Part shown: positions 1-8,218 of the stretch, piece after piece
Numbering within the stretch: position 1 is the stretch's first letter
Layout: each line of letters begins with the position of its first letter
Assembly (NCBI GenBank): GCA_946543085.1
Contig: CAMNLM010000006.1
Location: 1 to 43,169, forward strand
Direction of reading: 5' to 3'
Source of the DNA: an uncultured Clostridia bacterium
Lineage (GTDB): Bacteria; Bacillota; Clostridia; Christensenellales; Aristaeellaceae
Length of the DNA stretch: 43,169 nucleotides
The notes under the pieces: model-generated
What the model was told of the DNA's origin: nothing
Seen by the model: only the letters and a program-made list of their open reading frames with translations
Database searches by the model: none
Position numbers and translations under genes: made by a program

Positions 1-546
1 AAGGTCTCCCTCACCGTGAAGGTGCTGGAAGGCGCTCAGGTCTCCAACGGCGGCAGCGGCGCTGTGGCCAACGGTGGCGATGGCACCACCGTCAAGGTCG
101 GCAACGACAGCGAGTATGAAACCAACACCGTCTCCAACCCCGTGCCCGACGATCCGGTGAAGGCCGAGAAACCCGCGGAGGGCAAGGAAGCCGGCGGCGC
201 CCTGAAGGTTGGCGATGAGATCACCTATGAGATCTCCTTCGCAAACTACAAGACCGAGCCCGCGACCGTAACCGTCAAGGATAAGCTCGACAAGAACGTT
301 GCCTACGTGTCCGCTGACAACGGCGGTGTCTACGATGAAACTGCCCATACCGTCACCTGGACGATCAACAATGTGCCTGCTGGCGATAAGGGCAAGGTCT
401 CCCTCACCGTGAAGGTGCTGGAAGGCGCTCAGGTCTCCAACGGCGGCACCGGCGCTGTGGCCAACGGCGGCGACGGCACCACCGTCAAGGTTGGCAACGA
501 CAGCGAGTATGAGACCAACACTGTGTCCAACCCCGTGCCGGACGAT
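1..546 (+). repeat. In-frame 393-bp tandem repeat of the adhesin
   Basis: Bases 1-153 recur at 394-546 with only about eight or nine differences. Nearly all are at third codon positions; one changes Ser to Thr. The period is 393 bp (131 codons), one DUF11-like domain per unit. The window edge cuts the array, so the true copy number is unknown. Confidence 0.85.
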
Positions 547-969
547 ACGATTTCTCTGACTGTGATCAAGATCTGGGACGACAACAACAACGCCTATGGC
601 CTGCGTCCGAGGGCTCTGACCGTGCGCCTCTACAACAACAGTGAGGTCAGGCCGATCCACGTCGTAACCCTGAACGCGGCCAACGGCTGGCAAGCCACCG
701 TGTCCGGCCTGCCCATCTACAACAGCGACGGCACGCTCGCCACCTACCGCTGGGTTGAGGCCGAGGTTGCTGGCTATACATCCAGCGTAGCGATCAGAAC
801 CGACGGCACAGCGATCTTCACCAACCGCTACCGTCCGCGCCCGGTCGTACCCGGAACACCGGAGACCCCGCCTGCGCCCACGCCCAATCCGCCGATTGAG
901 CTCGAAGACTACGGCACGCCTCTGGGCATCGACGTTGAGATCAACAACGTCGGCGACACCTTCGACTGA
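1..969 (+). CDS. Repetitive surface adhesin, C-terminal part (5'-truncated by window edge)
   Basis: The reading frame is open from base 1 and ends at TGA 967-969, so only the last 322 residues are visible. In order they are the end of one DUF11-like beta-sandwich repeat, a full second repeat (unit 131 residues, 393 bp, from KVSLTVKVLEG to the next copy), a Cna-B type domain starting at TISLTVIKIWDD (about bases 547-830), a Pro-rich linker and a short acidic tail ending GDTFD. Proteins of this type are cell-wall or extracellular stalks in Firmicutes, often stabilised by isopeptide bonds. No LPxTG motif, hydrophobic segment or basic tail follows, so classic sortase anchoring is not supported; the tail reads DYGTPLGIDVEI. 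Two secreted-protein genes follow on the same strand (gaps of 47 and 93 bp), suggesting a surface-protein operon. Its ligand cannot be inferred. Confidence 0.8.
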   Translation, partial: KVSLTVKVLEGAQVSNGGSGAVANGGDGTTVKVGNDSEYETNTVSNPVPDDPVKAEKPAEGKEAGGALKVGDEITYEISFANYKTEPATVTVKDKLDKNVAYVSADNGGVYDETAHTVTWTINNVPAGDKGKVSLTVKVLEGAQVSNGGTGAVANGGDGTTVKVGNDSEYETNTVSNPVPDDTISLTVIKIWDDNNNAYGLRPRALTVRLYNNSEVRPIHVVTLNAANGWQATVSGLPIYNSDGTLATYRWVEAEVAGYTSSVAIRTDGTAIFTNRYRPRPVVPGTPETPPAPTPNPPIELEDYGTPLGIDVEINNVGDTFD

Positions 970-1016
970 TGCCGCGAAGCACACTCAATCCTTCCTTCAC
1001 GGAAAGGAGATCTCCT

Positions 1017-3239
1017 ATGAAGCATTCCACCAAACGGAGCCTGAGTCTTCTGGCCGCCCTGCTGCTCCTGCTCTCCGCCCTGCCCATCCCGGGCCTGGCG
1101 GAGGCGCCGGGCCCGGCTGAACCCGAGCAAGCCCCGGCCTACGAGTATCCCGAGGAACTGATCGTCGGCAATCCGACCGAGATGCGGGGCGATTTCTTCA
1201 CGGAGATGTTCGGCAACAACACGGCCGACATCGACGTCCGCTCGCTCATCCACGGCTACAACCTGGTCAACTGGGACCAGGGCCAGGGCGTCTACGTGTT
1301 CGACCCGACGGTCGTCACCAGCACCCGTGTGGTGCAGGACAGCGCGGGCAACCGCACCTTCTTCCTGATCCTGGCGGAAGACCTGTTCTATTCCGACGGC
1401 ACCCGCATCACAGCCTGGGACTACGCTTTCTCCCTGCTGCTGATGATGGCCCCGGAGATGGAGCAGATCGGCGCGAAGATCTACCGGGCCGAGCACATCC
1501 GCGGCTATGACGCCTACATCACGAAGCGCTCCCAGGCGCTGGCCGGCGTCGAGGTCATTTCCGACCGTCAGCTCGCCATCACGATCGACGCGGCCTTCAT
1601 GCCCTTCTTCTTCGAGACCGGCCTGTTTCTGTGCGTCCCCTACCCCATTTCCGTGATCGCGCCCGGCTGCCGGGTGTATGACAACGGCCAGGGCGCTTAC
1701 ATCGGCAACATCGACCAGACCGTGGCTGAACCGATCTTCACCGCGGATCTGCTGCGGGAAACCGTGCTGAATGAAGAAACCGGCTACAACAGCCATCCGT
1801 CCGTCACCTCTGGCCCGTACAGTATGACCAGCTTCGACGGCGAGACCGCGCACTTTGTCATCAATCCCTATTACAAGGGCACCTGGGTGAGCCGTCCGGA
1901 GCTTCTCCCCGGCTATACCCCGCCGGAGGAAGGCGCTGAGTCCGTGTGGCCGGGCGCCGAGGAGCTTCCCGCAAACTACACCTTTGTGACCGACGACGAG
2001 GGCAACAGCATCTGTGTGGTGCGGCCCACGATCGAGCGCATCGCCTTCCGCTCCGTGGTGAGCGAGAACGTCTCCCAGCTGCTCGCGGACGGCGAGCTGC
2101 ACCTGGTCAACAAGCTGACCTACGGCCCGGCCATCACGGGGCTGCTTCAGTCCTCGGACGAGCTGGACATCCTCATGCAGAACTATCCCCGCGTCGGCAT
2201 GACCTTCTTCACCTTCTCCTGCGAAAAGCCCGCGGTGAACGAAATGGCCGTGCGGCAGGCCATCGCCTGGTGCATGGACCGCGACGAGATTACCCTCGCC
2301 TACACGACCGGCTACGGCCAGCGCGTGGACAGCTACTACGGCATCGGGAAGTGGGAATACCAGGTGGTCGAAGGTCTGATCGATGCGCCTGTCCATCTGC
2401 TGGCCGCAGGGGAATCCATCCCGTCCAACCTGGCGCGCTTCCAGAATCTCTATGCAGCCGACGAGACGTCCTATGAGACCCAAGCCGCCGCCTGGGACGC
2501 GCTCTCGCTGGACGGCCTGACACAGTATACGGTGGACACGGACCGCGCCAACAGCCTCCTCAACGACGCAGGCTGGACGCTGAACCGCGAGGGCGATACC
2601 TATCGCCCCGGCGTGGACGACGTGCGCTGCAAGCAGGTGGACGGCGAACTGGTTGCCCTGGACCTGACGATGCTCTATCCGGAGGGCAACAACATCATCG
2701 ACGCGCTGAACGACCATTTTGTCCGCCATCTCGAGGAAGTCGGCATCCGCGTGACCTTCGTCCCCGCGCCGATGGACGAGCTGCTCTCCAGCTACTACCG
2801 CCACACCGAGCGCACGACGGACATGATCTACCTCGGCACGAACTTCCACGTGCTGGTCGATCCCTCCATCACCTACGCTGTGGACGACACGATCCTCCAC
2901 GAGAAGTGGAACAACACCTTCAGCGACGACCAGCTGCTGTTCGAGCGCGCCGTGGAGATGCGCAAGACCCAGCCCGGCGATCTCTACACCTACATGACCC
3001 GCTGGATCGCATTCCAGGAGCGCTACAACGAAGTGCTCCCGGCCATCCCGCTCTATTCCAACATCTACTTCGACTTCTACGAGCCGTACCTGCAGAACTA
3101 CCAGATCACGGCCCACACGACCTGGGGCCAGGCGATTGTCCAGGCGTACTTCGGTGAAAAACCGGAGGAGCCCGAGGAACCTGAGGCAGTCGAAACGGAA
3201 GAAGAACCCGGCGAAGGGGAAACCGTCATTGACGGCTGA
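1017..3239 (+). CDS. Secreted family-5 (peptide-type) solute-binding protein
   Basis: 740 residues. The start ATG at 1017 is chosen because GGAAAGGAG lies just upstream and a signal peptide follows directly (MKHSTKRS, hydrophobic core LLAALLLLLSALPIPG, cleavage near LAEA). The rest resembles SBP_bac_5 / OppA-DppA proteins: an early VGNPTEMRGDFFTEMFG segment, FYSDGTRITAWDYAFSL (the family's 'SDG..tA.Dv.fs' region), TSGPYSM, and MAVRQAIAWCMDRDEI. Family members deliver peptides to Opp/Dpp permeases, but none is nearby. There is no lipobox cysteine at the cleavage region and the protein ends in an acidic EEPEEPEAVETEEEPG tail. Set between two surface proteins, it may be a free or surface-associated binding protein rather than part of an importer; that is inference. 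The family call is firm, the ligand unknown. Confidence 0.8.
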   Translation: MKHSTKRSLSLLAALLLLLSALPIPGLAEAPGPAEPEQAPAYEYPEELIVGNPTEMRGDFFTEMFGNNTADIDVRSLIHGYNLVNWDQGQGVYVFDPTVVTSTRVVQDSAGNRTFFLILAEDLFYSDGTRITAWDYAFSLLLMMAPEMEQIGAKIYRAEHIRGYDAYITKRSQALAGVEVISDRQLAITIDAAFMPFFFETGLFLCVPYPISVIAPGCRVYDNGQGAYIGNIDQTVAEPIFTADLLRETVLNEETGYNSHPSVTSGPYSMTSFDGETAHFVINPYYKGTWVSRPELLPGYTPPEEGAESVWPGAEELPANYTFVTDDEGNSICVVRPTIERIAFRSVVSENVSQLLADGELHLVNKLTYGPAITGLLQSSDELDILMQNYPRVGMTFFTFSCEKPAVNEMAVRQAIAWCMDRDEITLAYTTGYGQRVDSYYGIGKWEYQVVEGLIDAPVHLLAAGESIPSNLARFQNLYAADETSYETQAAAWDALSLDGLTQYTVDTDRANSLLNDAGWTLNREGDTYRPGVDDVRCKQVDGELVALDLTMLYPEGNNIIDALNDHFVRHLEEVGIRVTFVPAPMDELLSSYYRHTERTTDMIYLGTNFHVLVDPSITYAVDDTILHEKWNNTFSDDQLLFERAVEMRKTQPGDLYTYMTRWIAFQERYNEVLPAIPLYSNIYFDFYEPYLQNYQITAHTTWGQAIVQAYFGEKPEEPEEPEAVETEEEPGEGETVIDG

Positions 3240-3332
3240 TTCAACGCCGGCAGCTGCTTCCGCGCCCGGCACACGGAGACCCTGTGATTACCCGACCGCC
3301 CCATTCCCCCGTTATTCCGGAGGCGATACACC

Positions 3333-5444
3333 ATGAAAAAGAGATTGATCCTTGCAGCCATCCTCCTTGCGCTGCTGACCAGCGCGGCGCAGGCCGAGCG
3401 CACGCCGGCATACAGCAGAAAGACCGTGCCTGCCGCCGCGGAGGCCGCGCAGCCAGCCGTGTCGGTGACTGCCGATCCAGCCGCGCAGGTTGGCATCGAG
3501 GCCGTTGTCGTGACCGGCTCAGGCTCGGTTGCCGACTCGGCTTATCTGCCCACTCCGGTGGCAGCCTCGCCTGCGGCTGAGTCTGCCCCCGTGGCTGTGT
3601 CTGCCCCTGTGGCTGCACCTGTGCCTGCGTCTTCGTCCTCTTTCGCGCAGACGGTTCAGACAGGTTCGCACTGGGTCACGGTGACAGCGCCCGCCGGTGT
3701 CTTCGACCAGGACGCTATGATCCTGGCTTCCGAGACCTACAGCGAAGCCCTGGCTTCCGCGGCGGTTCGGGCCTGCGGGCTGGAGAGCGCAGGCGCGGGG
3801 TTCAGCATCCAGCATCTGATGTTCGCCATCACCGGCCCTCAACCAAACGGCATTGCGCAGGTGAGCGTCGCCAGCGCCTCCATTCAGCAGGCCCAGTCCG
3901 CCTCCTTCCATGTCTTCCGCAGCCTGGACAGGGGCGTCACGCAGGTCTCCGCCCGGGCCAACTGGGCGCAGGGAATCATCACGTTCGAGCTGAGCGAGAT
4001 GGGTCTCTATGACGTGATGCTCGTGAGCCAGCGGACGACTGCCGCGATTCCCGCGCCTTCCGCGCAGGAGAGCCAGCCTGTCGCTGCATCGGAAGCCTGT
4101 AGCGAAGACACGCCCGCGCAGAACATCCAGCAGGTTGCCGCGCCCGCAAATCTCCCCGCGGTGCCGGCTCCCAGCGCCGTTGAGGTTGCTCCTGCAAAGC
4201 GCGCCCCGGCAGCCGTCAGCGTGCCCGTGCCCGCTCCCAGCGCTGTGGACGTGGTGCCCGCACAAGCTGCCGCGCCGGTTGAAGCCGCGCCAGAGCAGGC
4301 GGCAGAACCGCTTAACGCCGAGCCCGCGCAGGACATTGCCATCGCGCAGGACATCAAGGTCACCGTGCACGCGGACAGCGAAGTCATCGCCGAAGCCCCT
4401 GCCGCGGAAGTTCCCGTTGATGAAGCGATTGAAACCACGGCCCCCGCTGAGCTGCAGGCTGTGGAAGCGGAAGTGTCCGACGCAGTGAATGCAGCTGAAG
4501 CCGCAGCCGAGATCCCTGTTGTCTCCGAAGCGCCTGTCCCTGCTGCCACTGAAGACGACGCTGCCGTGACCGTTGAAGCAACCGCTGACGAAGCACCCGC
4601 CGACGCCGAAGAGAGCGCGCACGAACCCATGGTGGAAATCGCCATCGCAGCGCCTGAAGAGGTCCCTGCAGTGGAAGCGCCCGCTGCTGCCGAGGAGGCT
4701 GTCCCGGCTGAAATGGCAGCAGACGCCGCAGCCGCCGACATCCCCCTTCCCGTCGAAACCGCCGCGGAAGAGAGCGAAGCCATTCCTGAAGCGCCCGTCG
4801 TTTCAGAAGAACCCGCTGAAACCGCGGTCAGCGAGAGCCCGGCAGCCCCGGCAGAAAATCCCGGGGAAGCTGTGGAAGTGACTGTCCCCGCCGTGGCCAC
4901 CGCAGACGAAGCGCCTGCTGACGACGGTGAGGAGAATCAAGAAACCGTTGGGGCCGAGGAAGAAACCCTGCCCGCCGAAGGCGCAGCGGAAGAAGACGAA
5001 ACCGGCGCTGTGGCCGACGCGGAAGCTCCGGCTGAACCCGATGAAGCCGGGTACGCCGAGATTGAGCTTCAGCTGATTCCCGAAGAGGCGCAGGATGCCG
5101 AAACCGAACCGGCAGCCGAAGCCGAAGCGGGCGGCTCTGAGGCAGATCCGACGGACGTTCAGAGCATCCCCGAAGCGCTGGAGCGCGTGGAAGTCAACGT
5201 GACCGCGTCTTTCGAGGGCGAGCTCCACTACGGCTCCGAGATCGTGCTCACAGCTGACGTGGACGCCCTGGCCGAAAACTACGACATCATCTGGCAGTAC
5301 TCCCCCGACGGCGGACTCACCATCTGCACAGTGGAGAATGCCAGCGAGCTCACCTACAGCTTTGTGCTGAGCCGTGAGAACGCGCACTATAGCTGGCGCG
5401 CCGTCCTCACCAGAAAAACTGCTCTCCCCGGCGATCCCGTCTGA
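3333..5444 (+). CDS. Secreted Ala/Pro/Glu-rich stalk protein with Ig-like C-terminus
   Basis: 703 residues. The start has a CCGGAGG site 6-8 nt upstream and a clear signal peptide (MKKRLILAAILLALLTSAAQA). Residues about 110-245 form a probable beta-rich domain (SHWVTVTAPAGVFDQDAM ... ELSEMGLYDVMLVSQR) of the kind found in Clostridial surface proteins. Residues about 246-610 are low complexity, dominated by Ala, Pro, Glu and Val with imperfect repeats such as VPAPSAVEV/VPAPSAVDV. The end (EGELHYGSEIVLTADVDAL ... WQYSPDGG ... NAHYSWRAVLT) looks like an Ig-like surface module. No LPxTG or C-terminal membrane segment is visible. It is the last gene of the surface block; a terminator starts 50 bp after the stop. 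Spacer or stalk function is inferred from composition; no specific activity can be assigned. Confidence 0.75.
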   Translation: MKKRLILAAILLALLTSAAQAERTPAYSRKTVPAAAEAAQPAVSVTADPAAQVGIEAVVVTGSGSVADSAYLPTPVAASPAAESAPVAVSAPVAAPVPASSSSFAQTVQTGSHWVTVTAPAGVFDQDAMILASETYSEALASAAVRACGLESAGAGFSIQHLMFAITGPQPNGIAQVSVASASIQQAQSASFHVFRSLDRGVTQVSARANWAQGIITFELSEMGLYDVMLVSQRTTAAIPAPSAQESQPVAASEACSEDTPAQNIQQVAAPANLPAVPAPSAVEVAPAKRAPAAVSVPVPAPSAVDVVPAQAAAPVEAAPEQAAEPLNAEPAQDIAIAQDIKVTVHADSEVIAEAPAAEVPVDEAIETTAPAELQAVEAEVSDAVNAAEAAAEIPVVSEAPVPAATEDDAAVTVEATADEAPADAEESAHEPMVEIAIAAPEEVPAVEAPAAAEEAVPAEMAADAAAADIPLPVETAAEESEAIPEAPVVSEEPAETAVSESPAAPAENPGEAVEVTVPAVATADEAPADDGEENQETVGAEEETLPAEGAAEEDETGAVADAEAPAEPDEAGYAEIELQLIPEEAQDAETEPAAEAEAGGSEADPTDVQSIPEALERVEVNVTASFEGELHYGSEIVLTADVDALAENYDIIWQYSPDGGLTICTVENASELTYSFVLSRENAHYSWRAVLTRKTALPGDPV

Positions 5445-5494
5445 GTATGAGCCCCTTGGAAACGGCGCTGTCCGGCGTCCGCTTCCGTCAATCA

Positions 5495-5543
5495 AAAACG
5501 CATCGGCTGCATTCCTGTTCACAGGCGCAGCCGATGCGTTTTT
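5495..5543 (+). terminator. Intrinsic terminator after the surface-protein block
   Basis: Perfect 16-bp inverted repeat: 5495-5510 (AAAACGCATCGGCTGC) pairs with 5527-5542 (GCAGCCGATGCGTTTT), loop 16 nt, with T runs on both strands, so it could act in both directions. Confidence 0.9.
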
Positions 5544-6093
5544 ATATGATCCCTGTTCACGGATCTGGCGGGCAATGCCTTTGGGCACTGCACCAGTCTC
5601 CTGTGGCAGCGTATTCTTCGTAACCGGTCAATAACTCCACGGTTTGAAAGTAAGCGGTCAATAAACCACGCCTCCCAATAAAAGCGTGGCCATGAGAGAA
5701 TGTGTCCAGCGGATTCGGAGCGAGTCGGAGAGATTCGTGCCGAATTGGCCAGAAAAACAGGACACGGAGGTCATGGCAATGGGAGTGCAGGCAATCAGAC
5801 ATCACATCCTCTTTGGCAGGTTGATCGGTGCGCAGATAATCCTGGAATCAGTTCATCACAAGACTGGCTTTTTGACAATCGCGCTTTTGCTGCAGTTTGT
5901 TCAGCCCGTCCGCGGGCAGTCTCTTCTGCTCGGTGAATGCGCCCGCTTGCGCGCCTCCCCGCAGAAAGAAAACGGATGGCGCTGTCCCGCGCGGATCAGT
6001 CCGTTGCTGATCTGCAAAGCGCAGCGAAAGAAAACGCCCTCCAACCGATTTGCGCGGAGGCATTTGCGCGTGCATCAGGCGGCGGGAAAGCCA
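5544..6093. other. Intergenic stretch without a supportable gene
   Basis: About 550 bases between the terminator and the MATE promoter. Short open frames exist on both strands but none has a ribosome binding site, a recognisable domain or consistent codon use. Visible structure is limited to a direct repeat CGGTCAATAA at 5625-5634 and 5655-5664 (30-bp spacing) and a 6-bp hairpin CCACGC/GCGTGG at 5666-5671 and 5684-5689. It may be the remnant of a decayed gene. Confidence 0.5.
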
Positions 6094-6123
6094 TTGACGA
6101 AAGGCGCGCGGCTGGGGTAAAAT
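6094..6123 (+). promoter_or_regulatory. Sigma-A-type promoter for the MATE-nitroreductase pair
   Basis: TTGACG at 6094-6099 and TAAAAT at 6118-6123 with an 18-bp spacer, 21 bp before the MATE start. Each hexamer matches the consensus at five of six positions. Confidence 0.6.
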
Positions 6124-6143
6124 AGGGCAAAGGCGGTGATTGA

Positions 6144-7517
6144 ATGCCCTCTCCCTCCATGGTCCGGGATATGACACGGGGCCCTGTCGTCTCCCAGCTG
6201 ATCCGTTTCTCGTTTCCTCTGTTTGTCTCCAACGCGCTGCAGGCCATCTACAACCTGGTGGACATGGTTGTTGTCGGCAATTACATCGGCAAGGCCGGTA
6301 TGTCCGCCGTATCCATCGGCGGCGACATCCTGCACCTGCTGACCTTCGTCGCGATGGGCTTTTCCTCCGCGGGCCAGGTCATCATTGCGCAGGCGGTCGG
6401 CAGCAGAAGGCACGAGGACATCCGGAAGATCATCGGCACCATGTTCACCTTCCTGCTGAGCTTTTCCCTGGCGATGGCGGCGCTCTGCTACACGCTGCGT
6501 TTCTCCGTGCTGGGCTGGCTCAACACACCCGCCGCAGCCTATGACTTCACCATGGATTACATGGTCACCTGCATCTGCGGTCTGGTGTTCATCTACGGCT
6601 ACAACATCGTCAGCGCGGTCCTGCGCGGCATGGGGGAAAGCCGGCTGCCCTTTGTGTTCATCGCCATCGCGGCCATCCTGAACATCGCGCTGGATATCCT
6701 CTTTGTCAAATACCTTGGGCTCGCCGTCTTTGGCGCTGCGCTCGCGACCGTCATCGGCCAGGGCGTCAGCTTCATCATCTCGCTGATCTACCTCTACCGC
6801 AAGCGCGAGAATTTCGGCTTTGACTTCCGGCCAGCCAGCTTCCGCATCGACGGCCCGCAGTTCAGGCGTCTGCTCGCCCTGGGGATCCCCATGGCGATCC
6901 AGTCCGCGGCCGTGAACTTCTCCAAGATTATCCTCACCAGCTGGATCAACCTTTTCGACGTCACCTATTCGGCCCTTGCCGGCATCTTCAACAAGGTCAA
7001 CATCATGTGCGGCGTCATCTCCCAGTCCTTCACCGCCGCCGGCAGCACCATGGTGGGCCAGAATCTCGGCGCCCGGGAGTACAAGCGCGTCAACCAGATC
7101 CTGCTCACGATCTTTGCGTTCAGCATGGCGCTTTCGCTGCTCCTGACCGCCGTCATGCTCTTCTGGCCGGACAGCGTGTACGGCATCTTTACGCCGGATC
7201 AGGAGCTCATGGGTCTGGCCTCCGTGCTGACGCTGCCCATCATCCTCAATTTCTACGGCTCCGCCACGCGGTCCGTCGCCTTCTCGCTGATCAACGGGTC
7301 AGGCCGCTCCAGGCTGAACCTCGCTGTGGCCATCATCGACGGCATGGCGGCCCGCATCGGTCTGGCCGCGCTGCTCGGCTTCGCGCTAAAGCTCGACTGC
7401 CTGGGCTTCTGGCTGGGCGACGCCCTCGCCGGTTTCATGCCGATGGTCATCGGCCTTGTCTTCTATCTCTCCGGCCGATGGAGAATCGGTCAGCGTCCCG
7501 GAGACAGCGAGCCCTGA
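6144..7517 (+). CDS. MATE family efflux transporter
   Basis: 457 residues, the usual MATE length. The protein is a chain of about 12 hydrophobic segments with typical family features: an early LIRFSFPLFVSNALQAIYNLVDMVVVGNYIG, the repeat-related GIPMAIQSAAVNFSKIILTSW in the second half, and GSTMVGQNLGAREYKR matching the family 'G.n.Ga..~r' pattern. MATE proteins export drugs or metabolites across the cytoplasmic membrane using a Na+ or H+ gradient; the substrate cannot be read from sequence. The start ATG is preceded by AAGGCGGTGA. A nitroreductase gene follows after 33 bp and is probably co-transcribed. A second, divergent MATE gene lies at 10084. Confidence 0.93.
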   Translation: MPSPSMVRDMTRGPVVSQLIRFSFPLFVSNALQAIYNLVDMVVVGNYIGKAGMSAVSIGGDILHLLTFVAMGFSSAGQVIIAQAVGSRRHEDIRKIIGTMFTFLLSFSLAMAALCYTLRFSVLGWLNTPAAAYDFTMDYMVTCICGLVFIYGYNIVSAVLRGMGESRLPFVFIAIAAILNIALDILFVKYLGLAVFGAALATVIGQGVSFIISLIYLYRKRENFGFDFRPASFRIDGPQFRRLLALGIPMAIQSAAVNFSKIILTSWINLFDVTYSALAGIFNKVNIMCGVISQSFTAAGSTMVGQNLGAREYKRVNQILLTIFAFSMALSLLLTAVMLFWPDSVYGIFTPDQELMGLASVLTLPIILNFYGSATRSVAFSLINGSGRSRLNLAVAIIDGMAARIGLAALLGFALKLDCLGFWLGDALAGFMPMVIGLVFYLSGRWRIGQRPGDSEP

Positions 7518-7550
7518 TACAGTCCTTTGTGCAGAGAAGGAGGAAACCCC

Positions 7551-8048
7551 GTGAACAGCATCTATCACCGCATCAGCGTAAGGAAATTCGAGCAGAGGCC
7601 CGTGGAGCCCGAAAAGACGGAAGCCCTGCTCCGCGCCGCCATGCAGGCCCCCTCCGCAGGCGACCAGCAGCCCTGGGAATTCTATGTCGTCACCGACAGG
7701 GCGAAGCTGGAGGCGCTCTCAAAGGTCGGCCCCTACGCGGGCTGCACAAAGGACGCGCCCGCCGCGATCGTCTCCGCCTACCGCAAGGCGTGCTGGGCCC
7801 CGGCTTACGCGCAGATTGACCTCTCCATCGCCATGCAAAACCTCTGGCTCGAGACAGACAGCCAGGGTCTTGGCGGCGTCTGGCTCGGCATCGCGCCCCT
7901 CGAAGAGCGCATGCGGGAAGTCGAGCAGATCCTCGGCATCCCGGAGACCCTGCGTGCCTTCGCCATCTTTCCCTATGGCTATCCCGCCGAGAGCCGCAGC
8001 CAGGAAGACCGGTTTGACCCGGCAAGGATCCACTATGTGACCGCGTAA
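7551..8048 (+). CDS. Nitroreductase family FMN flavoprotein
   Basis: 165 residues from a GTG start, chosen because AAGGAGGA ends a few bases upstream and the protein then begins at the canonical nitroreductase N-terminus (NSIYHRISVRKFEQRPV). Further family features are LLRAAMQAPSAGDQQPWEF (FMN-binding segment), AQIDLSIAMQNLWLETDSQGLGGVWLG and the late IFPYGYPAE. Such enzymes use NAD(P)H to reduce nitro groups, quinones or other electrophiles in the cytoplasm and work as dimers. It sits 33 bp after a MATE exporter, a pairing that would fit detoxification followed by export (inference). A terminator follows the stop within 15 bp. Confidence 0.92.
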   Translation: MNSIYHRISVRKFEQRPVEPEKTEALLRAAMQAPSAGDQQPWEFYVVTDRAKLEALSKVGPYAGCTKDAPAAIVSAYRKACWAPAYAQIDLSIAMQNLWLETDSQGLGGVWLGIAPLEERMREVEQILGIPETLRAFAIFPYGYPAESRSQEDRFDPARIHYVTA

Positions 8049-8059
8049 GCACCCCGCTG

Positions 8060-8106
8060 CGCATCAGCCATCGTCTCAAAAAGGCGCGGCTGATGCGTTT
8101 TGTTTT
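8060..8106 (+). terminator. Intrinsic terminator after the nitroreductase gene
   Basis: CGCATCAGCC (8060-8069) pairs with GGCTGATGCG (8088-8097), followed by TTTTGTTTT (8098-8106). Confidence 0.88.
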
Positions 8107-8175
8107 CCCGCCCGGCTGTGCGGATAACCGTCTCCGCAGCGTACAGAGCGCAGCCCCGTCGCCCAAAATGAGCGC

Positions 8176-8203
8176 TTGACAAACAGCGGCTATCCGGTAG
8201 AAT
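8176..8203 (+). promoter_or_regulatory. Promoter for the hypothetical-GH10-MATE group
   Basis: A perfect -35 TTGACA (8176-8181) and TAGAAT (8198-8203) with a 16-bp spacer. The expected transcript start is near 8210, leaving a leader of about 120 nt before the GTG at 8332. Confidence 0.75.
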
Positions 8204-8218
8204 AATAAACGCATAAGC

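Noticed and set aside
909-3272. 787-codon open frame on the minus strand opposite the family-5 binding protein
   Set aside because: Its protein is Val/Gly/Ala/His-rich without domains; it mirrors the codon bias of the real plus-strand gene, which has a signal peptide and ribosome binding site.
4007-4900. 297-codon Ser/Ala/Thr-rich frame on the minus strand opposite the stalk protein
   Set aside because: Looks like a mucin-like protein but is the complement of the biased GCx/GAA codons; no start signal.
5686-6120. 144-codon plus-strand frame in the gap before the MATE gene
   Set aside because: No ribosome binding site, mixed composition, no recognisable domain, and it runs through the MATE promoter.
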